From NCBI GenBank assembly GCA_030631125.1, contig DAOVLS010000061.1:1-10138 (forward strand): 10,138 nt of DNA. The letters run 5' to 3'. Both the position numbers and the translations under genes were made by a program. A model generated the notes under the pieces. The model was not told the origin of the DNA. It ran no database searches and saw only the letters and a program-made list of their open reading frames with translations. Positions 1-5,470 of this stretch are shown piece after piece. The DNA comes from Planctomycetales bacterium (GTDB lineage Bacteria > Planctomycetota > Phycisphaerae > SM23-33). The stretch's first letter is position 1; each line of letters opens with the position of its first letter.

Positions 1-1
1 A

Positions 2-349
2 GACCTGCTGGAAGGCAAGTATTCCTTCCATACGAAGTACAGCGGCGCAAGCCCCTGGATAGGTGTGTCTCCCGCCATAGCACAAATGCTGATGTGGGAC
101 GGTAGAGAAGACCTTGCCGAAGAGCAGATAAACCTGATCACACAATACACAGACGAGAGCAACCTTATCTGCGAGCACATAAACACCATTCATCCCGGCT
201 CGGAGGGCCGGTTCAAAATCTACCCGGAAAAGCCGTATGCCGTTGACCGTGGCAACCTGGCGCACCTCAGCCGCTTCCTGAACCTGGCAATGGTGTTGTG
301 TGATAAAGGGATTATTCAAGCGGGAAATGATTTCCAGGAGCATCTCTAA
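2..349 (+). CDS. 3' end of an unrecognised protein gene (5' truncated by window)
   Basis: The reading frame is open from the first full codon at position 2 to a TAA at 347-349, giving at least 115 C-terminal residues. A GTG at 65 could be read as a start, but the frame stays open and protein-like upstream (aromatic- and Gly-rich, e.g. KYSFHTKYSGASPWIGVSP), so this is more likely the tail of a longer protein. The visible part has helix-like segments (MLMWDGREDLAEEQINLI and LAHLSRFLNLAMVLC) but no motif I can assign. A helical-barrel carbohydrate enzyme is one possibility, and only a guess. The stop codon abuts the palindromic element that begins at 350. Confidence 0.6.
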   Translation, partial: DLLEGKYSFHTKYSGASPWIGVSPAIAQMLMWDGREDLAEEQINLITQYTDESNLICEHINTIHPGSEGRFKIYPEKPYAVDRGNLAHLSRFLNLAMVLCDKGIIQAGNDFQEHL

Positions 350-558
350 TACTACAACGCTACTTGTATCAGGCCCGAAGGGCCGACGGACAGTAGCCGG
401 GGGCGTCAGCCCCCGGGAAATGGCATTTTCCGACGCCCCTTTGGGGCTGGGCCGGTTGTGCTGCCGAAAACCGGGGGCTTTTGCCCCCGGCTGCTGTCCG
501 TCGGCCCTTCGGGCCTGAACAGAACTTTTGAGCGACCGGAATAAGTAGCGTTGTAGTA
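350..558. repeat. Nested palindromic (MITE/BIME-like) element, 209 bp
   Basis: The ends are a perfect 16-bp inverted repeat (350-365 against 543-558, starting TACTACAACGCTACTT). Inside, 370-404 pairs with 483-517 over 35 positions with a single T/C difference. Smaller hairpins lie within: CCGGGGGC/GCCCCCGG at 397-416, the same stem with a TTTT loop at 471-490, GCCCC-TTT-GGGGC at 435-447, and GGCCC/GGGCC stems near 372-384 and 502-515. Open frames across it come from these repeats and are not genes. The element starts one base after the upstream stop codon. The remaining 559-677 before the next gene shows nothing convincing beyond that gene's ribosome binding site. It is probably a non-autonomous mobile repeat; transcribed, it would fold into a long hairpin and could act as a terminator. 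Confidence 0.8.
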
Positions 559-677
559 CTAACAGAGTAATCCATAAAGTTCACATCGCGGTCTCCCACC
601 CTCGGTCCAGCCGACCTTTCTAAACCTTTCATTCCTTTTCAGCCGATACCTATAAATGCTCCAAAGGGAACGGGATA

Positions 678-1628
678 ATGAAAATGAGAAGGCTCATTCT
701 GCTTTTGTCAGCCGTTGCGGTGGTGTTTTGTGCCGGTTGCGAAGGCGGTCTTTTCGGCGGGAACCCAGCCGATTTCGTCAAGCCGACGATAGCGGTGATG
801 AAATTCGATAACCGCGCGCCGTTCCCACTGAACTGGGACATCGGCGACGGGATGAGGGACATTCTCGTTGACCGCCTCGTCGCTACCGGGCGATACCACG
901 TTGTCGAGCGCCCTGAACTGGATTCAATCCTCGGCGAACTTCGGCTCCAGCACAGCGGCGTAACGAGACAGCAAAGACGCGCCGCCCTAGGCCGGATTAA
1001 AAACGTCCAGTACCTCATCAAGGGCACGATAACGGATTTCGGGCACGTCTCGACCAGTCGCGGTTTTCTGGGGCTGGGGAATCTGGACGTCTTCGGCGGG
1101 TCGAATCGTGCGGTGATGGGAATGACGCTGTACGTGGTCGATGTCGAGAGCGGCGAGATAGTTTCCAGCGAGAGTATCTCCGAATCGGTCCGCGCGTCGG
1201 ATGTAACGGTCAAGGCCGCTTATAAGGACGTCGCGATGGGGGGCAGCGTTTTCTACCGGACACCGCTCGGAAAGGTTACAACCAGGGTAATCGGCAAGGC
1301 CGTAAAGCGTATAACCAACGCCGTTGCAGCCCAACCGTGGTTGCCGAAGATCGCGCTCATCCGGGACGACGGAACCGTCATCATCAACGGCGGACGCGAC
1401 CGCGGCCTGCGTACCGGCGACATATACGAAGTCTTCGAGATCGGCTCGCCTGTTGTCGATCCCGACACGGGCGATTGCCTCGGTCACCAGCCTGGAAAAA
1501 CCATCGGACACGTGCAAATCCGCCGGATCCACCCGCGATACAGTCAAGGGCAGATCGTTCTCGGCCAGGCCGACGAATTCAAAATAGGCCAACGCTGCCG
1601 ACGAATCGAAAACCTCGCAGCGAAATAG
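678..1628 (+). CDS. CsgG-family outer-membrane-type lipoprotein
   Basis: The protein has 316 residues. The N-terminus is a lipoprotein-type signal: MKMRR, a hydrophobic run to about residue 17, then CAGC with Cys21 as the probable lipidated residue. The lipobox is imperfect because position -3 is Cys. Residues about 36-215 resemble the CsgG/curli-transport fold: TIAVMKFDN, then IGDGMRDILVDRLVATGRYHVVER and a middle segment YLIKGTITDFG. Residues about 225-312 form a second small domain (IALIRDDGTVIINGG, GLRTGDIYEVFE, IGHVQI) like the C-terminal domain of FlgT-type proteins. No other curli genes are visible here, so secretion of curli is not implied; many such proteins have no known role. An AAAGGGAA-type ribosome site about 8 bases upstream supports this start; ATG at 684 is an alternative. 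Confidence 0.78.
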   Translation: MKMRRLILLLSAVAVVFCAGCEGGLFGGNPADFVKPTIAVMKFDNRAPFPLNWDIGDGMRDILVDRLVATGRYHVVERPELDSILGELRLQHSGVTRQQRRAALGRIKNVQYLIKGTITDFGHVSTSRGFLGLGNLDVFGGSNRAVMGMTLYVVDVESGEIVSSESISESVRASDVTVKAAYKDVAMGGSVFYRTPLGKVTTRVIGKAVKRITNAVAAQPWLPKIALIRDDGTVIINGGRDRGLRTGDIYEVFEIGSPVVDPDTGDCLGHQPGKTIGHVQIRRIHPRYSQGQIVLGQADEFKIGQRCRRIENLAAK

Positions 1629-1630
1629 TC

Positions 1631-1779
1631 CACGAATTGCACGAATTTCACGAATACAAAAAAAGAAACAGAATAAGTCCACGGATTACCCGCTTTCGCC
1701 AGGCTTCCGTCTTCGCTCCGCTTCCGTCTTCGCTTCGCCGAGACAAGTCGGCGTGGCAAGCACAGATTACACGAATTTT
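1631..1779. repeat. Short tandem and inverted repeats between genes
   Basis: Directly after the lipoprotein gene are three tandem 9-bp units of CACGAATTN at 1631-1657. Related CACGGATTA and CAGATTACACGAATT strings occur at 1679-1687 and 1762-1776. In the middle, CTTCCGTCTTCGCTCCG at 1704-1720 is repeated at 1721-1737 with one change. This is followed by a 6-bp hairpin, CGCCGA-GACAAG-TCGGCG (1736-1753). An imperfect outer pairing joins GCTTTCGCCAGGC (near 1692-1704) with GGCGTGGCAAGC (1750-1761). It looks like a composite of small dispersed repeats. No gene is supported here, and the ribosome binding site for the next gene is weak. Confidence 0.6.
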
Positions 1780-1834
1780 TTATACCGTTTTTGGCTTTCG
1801 CAACTTTTCCACGTCTGTTACGTTCAAATAAGAG

Positions 1835-2698
1835 ATGGTTCGTGCGACGTTGACAATATTGCTGACCGTTGCGGTTGTTTCGGCGATTGATATCCGCGAG
1901 GACCCGCCGGTGGCGTCCAGGCCTGCGCGTGGCGACGTTACCGGGCGGATTAAACCGGCGGATAAAGTAGAAAAACTCTACGCCGTCAGCCGGGTAACCG
2001 GAAAAAAATACAAGCCCAGCCGGTTCGATAAAAAAACCGGCGATTTTCGCTTCAGGAACTTGCCTGGCGATGCGACTTACGACATCGGAATTGTTACGAA
2101 AGATTCCGAACGTATCGAGGGGATAGACCTTTCCTGGCACGAGGCGAGGATGCTGCGACTGGCGGCCATTCGGCGAAAACAACTCAAACTTCCGGCGGAG
2201 CAGAAGCGCGAATTCACTAAAAAAGACGCCGACGAACTAATCAAATATGTCAAAGACCTGAAGGATTTCTGCGACGTTCGTCGGGTTTTGTATATCAAGG
2301 GTACGGGACTTCGTGCGACGATGCTGGCCGAGACGATGCGCGTCAGGGAGTTTCACGCCCAGCGCGGCGACGAGGTTATCTGGCGGATGGAATTGTGGTA
2401 TTTCCGCTATCGCTACGGCGGGTGGGAAAGGATGGGCAACGTCGAGCGATTGTTGGAACGCCGGCGTATCCAGTCGTCGGAATGGAAGGCCGTCACGCTG
2501 GTATATTATCCAGCCCTGAGCGTTTACGTGGACGAGAAGGGCAGGTCCGGGCCGGTGAAGTTCACGATTCCCGACCGCCTCGATCTCGCCCGAGGCCGGA
2601 TCGCAGGGACAAATCCTATCCAGAAAACCAAACCGATCATTATCGGTTTGGCAGCAACGACGCGCCCGACGACACAAGCAACCCAACCTGCAAAATAA
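1835..2698 (+). CDS. Secreted protein of unknown function, possible carboxypeptidase-regulatory-like domain
   Basis: The protein has 287 residues. The first 17 (MVRATLTILLTVAVVSA) look like a signal peptide, so it is probably exported. Residues about 30-100 (GDVTGRIKPADKVEKLYAV, then DFRFRNLPGDATYDIGIV) resemble the beta-sandwich carboxypeptidase-regulatory/CNA-B type fold. A charged helical stretch follows (about 105-150), then an aromatic-rich part (WRMELWYFRYRYGGWERM). The tail after about 275 is a Thr/Pro/Gln-rich linker. I do not recognise a family or active site. It may be cotranscribed with the CsgG-type lipoprotein upstream, but 206 bases of repeats lie between. The ATG at 1835 has only a weak purine stretch upstream. 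It ends five bases before a convergent gene. Confidence 0.7.
   Translation: MVRATLTILLTVAVVSAIDIREDPPVASRPARGDVTGRIKPADKVEKLYAVSRVTGKKYKPSRFDKKTGDFRFRNLPGDATYDIGIVTKDSERIEGIDLSWHEARMLRLAAIRRKQLKLPAEQKREFTKKDADELIKYVKDLKDFCDVRRVLYIKGTGLRATMLAETMRVREFHAQRGDEVIWRMELWYFRYRYGGWERMGNVERLLERRRIQSSEWKAVTLVYYPALSVYVDEKGRSGPVKFTIPDRLDLARGRIAGTNPIQKTKPIIIGLAATTRPTTQATQPAK
2628..2651 (-). terminator. Possible intrinsic terminator for the minus-strand genes
   Basis: This is a perfect 10-bp hairpin, CCAAACCGAT and ATCGGTTTGG around a 4-base loop. Read on the minus strand it is followed directly by TTTTCT, and it lies about 50 bases past the stop of the DUF2283 gene. It sits inside the last codons of the convergent plus-strand gene. 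On the plus strand no T-run follows, so termination would be one-directional. The stem is only moderately GC-rich. Confidence 0.45.
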
Positions 2699-2703
2699 AT
2701 GCT

Positions 2704-2973
2704 TTATCCCGCCAGCAGGGGAGCCAACTCTTCTTTTCCGAGCGTCTGCTGGTGGAGTTCGGTAAGCAGGTCGTTAATGTCCTGAATGGAGACGGTTGAG
2801 GGGGATGTTATTTCGATTCCTACAGGCTGGTCGTCGGCGGTATAGTCCACGACCAGTCCCGGCGCTGCTTTTCGCGACCGCGCCACCTCGTCGTCGGATT
2901 TGGCGAGATACAGATAACCCGCCAGCGCCTTACCGTGCCGGTACGTGATTTCAAGATATATATCTCTAGTCAT
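2704..2973 (-). CDS. DUF2283 family protein, antitoxin-like
   Basis: The protein has 89 residues and the pattern typical of DUF2283: an early GYLYLA strand, D/E-rich middle, then PGLVVDYTADDQPVGIEI and a C-terminal helix (IQDINDLLTELHQQTLGKEEL). Proteins of this family are small and commonly sit next to a DUF4258 gene in arrangements that resemble type II toxin-antitoxin pairs; this one would be the antitoxin partner. The start ATG is seven bases beyond the stop of the DUF4258 frame. Its AGGA ribosome site overlaps that stop (TAGGATGA), so the two are probably translationally coupled. The biochemical role is not established. Confidence 0.75.
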   Translation of the reverse strand: MTRDIYLEITYRHGKALAGYLYLAKSDDEVARSRKAAPGLVVDYTADDQPVGIEITSPSTVSIQDINDLLTELHQQTLGKEELAPLLAG

Positions 2974-2980
2974 ATCGTAT

Positions 2981-3244
2981 TCATCCTACCATATAGGCTG
3001 TGATAATAACAAGCCGACGAAGATGTTGATCAGGCTCGACGATAATTTCCCATGGTTTTCCATGCCATTTTGTCGAAATGAGCCATCGTTCCGGTTCCAC
3101 ATCAGGTTTATATTCGGTAGCATCGGTAAGCATTGTTCGGAGGTCGGCTTCATTGAACTGACGTTTAATCATTCGACGGAGCAGATGGAGACTCAACTCC
3201 AATTCCCATTCCCACCATTCAGGCCAATCGTGCTGGTTGCTCAT
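2981..3244 (-). CDS. DUF4258 domain protein (toxin-like), from an internal start in the RidA frame
   Basis: From the internal ATG at 3244 this reads as an 87-residue protein, MSNQHDWPEWWEWELELSLH and on. It carries the DUF4258 hallmarks: LHLLRRMIKRQFNEADLRTML early, a central WLISTKWHGKPWEIIVEP hairpin, and a final LVIITAYMV strand. The family is related to small ribonuclease-like toxins and usually partners DUF2283 or a DNA-binding antitoxin. The same codons are also the C-terminal part of the RidA frame, with no stop between. An independent start is plausible because an AAGGCGAAG purine stretch precedes the ATG and because such proteins are normally stand-alone at about this length. Expression as a separate protein is inference. 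Confidence 0.6.
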   Translation of the reverse strand: MSNQHDWPEWWEWELELSLHLLRRMIKRQFNEADLRTMLTDATEYKPDVEPERWLISTKWHGKPWEIIVEPDQHLRRLVIITAYMVG

Positions 3245-3736
3245 AACTTCGCCTTGTCGATTTATCAGAAGGTTTTGGCTCTTAACTTCCAGAATCAGGT
3301 CCAGTTCCACGGGCGCGTTGAGTGGTAGTTCGGCTGCGCCGATGGCGCAGCGTGTGTGTTTGCCCGATTCGCCGAAGATTTCCACCAGCAGTTCGCTGGC
3401 GCCGTTTGCGACTTTGGCCTGGTCGGTGAAGCCTGCGGCCGAGTTGACGAAGACATTAAGTCGGACGACACGCGCAACGGCATCGAGCGAGCCGATCTCC
3501 GCTCGGACGACGGAAAGGGCGTTCAGGCACGCCTGTCGAGCAGCGGCCTGGGCCTGCTCCAAAGGCGCCTCGGCGGCGACTTTACCCGTGGCGATAAGTT
3601 GTCCGTCTTTCATCGGTAACTGCCCGGCAGTGAAGACCAGATTTCCGACCCGCACCGCCGCAACGTATGCCCCCACCGGCGCCGGTGCTGCCGGTAGATC
3701 AATACCCAGTTTCTGCAACTTCTGTTCCGTTGTCAT
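2981..3736 (-). CDS. RidA-family protein, reading in frame into a DUF4258 domain
   Basis: The uninterrupted frame gives 251 residues. Residues about 1-152 are a RidA/YjgF-like domain: VGAYVAAVRVGNLVFTAGQL, QACLNALSVVRAEIG, VVRLNVFVNSAAGFTDQ and ELPLNAPVELDLILEV. Arg129 and Glu144 fall where the family's substrate-binding Arg and its conserved Glu are expected. RidA enzymes hydrolyse reactive imines and enamines from amino-acid metabolism in the cytosol. Members of this subgroup normally end near EVKS. Here the frame runs on through QNLLINRQGEV into a DUF4258 domain, so it is either a fusion or a gene that lost its stop. The ATG at 3736 has a strong AGAGGAAAAGGA site; an in-frame ATG at 3859 would add 41 atypical residues. 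It overlaps the end of scpA by 38 bases in another frame. Confidence 0.72.
   Translation of the reverse strand: MTTEQKLQKLGIDLPAAPAPVGAYVAAVRVGNLVFTAGQLPMKDGQLIATGKVAAEAPLEQAQAAARQACLNALSVVRAEIGSLDAVARVVRLNVFVNSAAGFTDQAKVANGASELLVEIFGESGKHTRCAIGAAELPLNAPVELDLILEVKSQNLLINRQGEVMSNQHDWPEWWEWELELSLHLLRRMIKRQFNEADLRTMLTDATEYKPDVEPERWLISTKWHGKPWEIIVEPDQHLRRLVIITAYMVG
3245..3256 (-). promoter_or_regulatory. Candidate internal ribosome binding site for the DUF4258 start
   Basis: On the minus strand CAAGGCGAAGTT directly precedes the ATG at 3244. The AAGG is about eight bases away, a normal spacing. It lies inside the open RidA frame and supports separate translation of the DUF4258 protein. Confidence 0.4.
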
Positions 3737-4574
3737 CGTCCTTTTCCTCTGTGAGCGGGTCGGTGCGGTCCGGAACGTACCGTCCGGTCGCTTCAGGCCC
3801 GGGTTCGACTGACATTTTCTCCGCACCGCTTGTCTGCTTATCCGTTGCCGCGGAGTCATTGGATTTTACAAAAACGTAAATCTCGACAAACGGTCCTTCC
3901 TGTTCGATGTTGATTCTGCCCCGTCGGACAAGTTCCAGAAGGGCAAGGAACAGTCCTACCAGTTCGGTCCGGCGTGTTCTGCCTGCGAAGATTTGCTTGA
4001 AGGTCATATTACCTTCGCGTCCGAGGCGGTCGAGGATGTCGTCGGCGTGCAGTTCAATGGGTGTGTCGTCGTAGATAATCTCGGTTTCGGTGAGGTGTTG
4101 GCCGACCGACGACATCAGGTCGTTGAAGGCTTCGATAAGGTCCCAGACATTGATTTCTTCGAGGTCTTTTCCGGCCGGTTCGGCTTCTGCCTCGACCGGT
4201 TTTCGCGGGACTCGCATCGCCTGCTTTGTGGCGGCGTCGCGCAGGTCGCCGGCGGCGTCCTTGAAGGCCTTGTACTCCAGAAGTTGCCTGACCAGTTCCG
4301 CCCGCGGGTCGATCAGATCCTCATCGCCAGCGTCCTGTTCCGGACTCGGCAGGAGCATCCGCGTCTTAATCTCCATTAGCGTCGCCGCCAGGACCAGGAA
4401 TTCGCCGACCATGTCCGGGTCGAGCATCTTGAGCGTATCGACATACGCGCAGTATTGTTCGGTGATCTTAGTGATGGGGATGTCGTGGATGTCGAGTTCG
4501 TCCCGGCGGATCAGGTACAGCAGAAGGTCCATCGGTCCGTTGTATATGTCGAGATTTACGCGGTAGTCGGTCAT
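3699..4574 (-). CDS. scpA: Segregation and condensation protein A
   Basis: The protein has 291 residues. The start MTDYRVNLDIYNGPMDLLLY is the typical ScpA opening (GPxDLLLxLI), followed by DIHDIPITKITEQY and EFLVLAATLMEIKTRMLLP, the conserved N-terminal kleisin region that contacts SMC. The C-terminal winged-helix part is at about 195-240 (FKQIFAGRTRRTELVGLFLALLELVRRGRINIEQEGPF). The last 50 residues are an acidic, low-complexity tail. ScpA bridges the SMC heads with ScpB during chromosome condensation. No scpB follows; instead the tail overlaps the ridA start. The region upstream has no clear ribosome site and contains a REP pair and the RAYT gene, so it may rely on readthrough from trpS or on its own weak promoter. 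Confidence 0.92.
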   Translation of the reverse strand: MTDYRVNLDIYNGPMDLLLYLIRRDELDIHDIPITKITEQYCAYVDTLKMLDPDMVGEFLVLAATLMEIKTRMLLPSPEQDAGDEDLIDPRAELVRQLLEYKAFKDAAGDLRDAATKQAMRVPRKPVEAEAEPAGKDLEEINVWDLIEAFNDLMSSVGQHLTETEIIYDDTPIELHADDILDRLGREGNMTFKQIFAGRTRRTELVGLFLALLELVRRGRINIEQEGPFVEIYVFVKSNDSAATDKQTSGAEKMSVEPGPEATGRYVPDRTDPLTEEKDDDNGTEVAETGY

Positions 4575-4630
4575 TAGAATTATCAGATTAGCAGGGTAGT
4601 GGTAAATTCACGAGATGTTTTTTCAGGGCG

Positions 4631-4716
4631 GCGTTTTGCGAAGCGGCAAGCCGGAATCTGACCTGTCTGAAAATTTCTGGTTTGGTTTCAACTACGCTTG
4701 CGGCTTCGCAAAACGC
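4631..4716. repeat. Inverted REP-like pair downstream of the RAYT gene
   Basis: GCGTTTTGCGAAGCGGCAAG at 4631-4650 matches the reverse complement of 4697-4716 with one C/G difference. Each unit contains a small hairpin with stem TTGCG/CGCAA around a 4-base loop (the left copy has the mismatch in this stem). The two units face each other across 46 bases. The right copy contains the last codons of the RAYT gene and abuts its TAG stop (4692-4694). The same sequence recurs upstream of the gene at 5351-5373 and 5440-5470. Confidence 0.8.
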
Positions 4717-5321
4717 TGCCCGTTCTTCTTATGCATCGGCCAGCCGTCGTATTCCTTCACGAAATCCCACTCCTGCGGCGGCAGGCGCATTTTCCGGGGG
4801 TTATCGTTGATATATCGAATAGTCCTTCTGATCCCGTCGGGATGGTAGAGGAAAACCTTCCAGCCCGCCCCGCCCCATACGGGATGCCCCGGTCTGGCGC
4901 CCGATTTTTGCAAGTCCAGGCGGCTTTGCTCCTGGAGGTTGTGGGTCATTTCTTCAGCCTTGTGCTTATGCTTGCGCAAAAGCACGTGAACGTGATCGGG
5001 CATGATGGCGCAGGCGTAACAGGTGTAGCGGTGATTTTTTAGACAGATTTGGAAACTTTGTGCAACAATCTGTATTTCTTCACGAGTGAACGTCAGCAGA
5101 TCGAATTTTAAGACATCTTGTGCTTGCTGATAAAACTCACGGATTACCCTCCCGGCGGGTTGGACTTTCTTTCGTCCGAAATGGAGTTCGCCGAGTTGCG
5201 CGATGACGTCGCAGGCGATTCGGTTGGAAGTGCTTCCTCGCGGGTCGTTGGGCAGCCACCATCCGTAGGCGGTCCAGATGAGGTGGTAGGCGATGACGAC
5301 GGGGCGTCGTTGATGGTTCAT
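4692..5321 (-). CDS. REP-associated tyrosine transposase (Y1/IS200-like HUH family)
   Basis: The protein has 209 residues. MPDHVHVLL at 107-115 supplies the HUH metal-binding pair (His110, His112). RRTIRYINDNPRKMRLP at 165-181 carries the probable catalytic Tyr170 in the family's YIxxNP context. The opening VIAYHLIWTAYGWWLPNDPRG is typical of this transposase group in planctomycete-like genomes. Related RAYT proteins bind and nick single-stranded REP hairpins and are thought to spread them. Length and motifs look intact. The gene is a single copy flanked on both sides by inverted REP pairs, and its C-terminal residues RFAKPQA are encoded by one REP copy. An AAAAAGGAAAA stretch precedes the ATG. 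It lies between trpS and scpA on the same strand and probably entered an older operon. Confidence 0.88.
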   Translation of the reverse strand: MNHQRRPVVIAYHLIWTAYGWWLPNDPRGSTSNRIACDVIAQLGELHFGRKKVQPAGRVIREFYQQAQDVLKFDLLTFTREEIQIVAQSFQICLKNHRYTCYACAIMPDHVHVLLRKHKHKAEEMTHNLQEQSRLDLQKSGARPGHPVWGGAGWKVFLYHPDGIRRTIRYINDNPRKMRLPPQEWDFVKEYDGWPMHKKNGQRFAKPQA

Positions 5322-5350
5322 GTCGCGGGTTTTCCTTTTTGGTGGTTTTG

Positions 5351-5470
5351 GCGAAGCCGCAAGCGTTGATAAGGTCGATTCGTTCCTTTGAGAATTATTC
5401 CCTTTAGAAGGATTCTACCCGTACATTTTGTGATTGTGTCTTATCAACGCTTGCGGCTTCGCAAAACGCT
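5351..5470. repeat. Inverted REP-like pair upstream of the RAYT gene
   Basis: Positions 5351-5373 (GCGAAGCCGCAAGCG then TTGATAAG) are a perfect 23-base match to the reverse complement of 5440-5462. The right copy continues with AAAACGCT to 5470; the left copy has TTTTG displaced by one inserted G. Sixty-six bases with no evident feature separate them. The TTGCG/CGCAA mini-hairpin is present in the right copy. On the minus strand the right copy is preceded by GTAG (5472-5469), the tetranucleotide known in front of E. coli REP hairpins. The trpS stop codon lies at the edge of this copy. Confidence 0.82.

Noticed and set aside
300..632. Open frames on both strands across 300-632
   Set aside because: They consist of translated palindrome sequence (similar GPKGRRT and CPSALRA strings on both strands), as expected from an inverted repeat and not from genes.
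645..660. TATAAA at 651-656 as a promoter -10 box for the CsgG-type gene
   Set aside because: There is no acceptable -35 sequence at the right distance, and the resulting leader would be very short.
3737..3859. Upstream ATG at 3859 as the RidA start
   Set aside because: The added residues are basic and low in structure, lie wholly inside scpA, and have no ribosome site; the ATG at 3736 has a strong one.
4615..4848. 77-residue open frame on the plus strand
   Set aside because: It starts in the REP pair and runs antisense through the RAYT gene, with no supporting motif or ribosome site.
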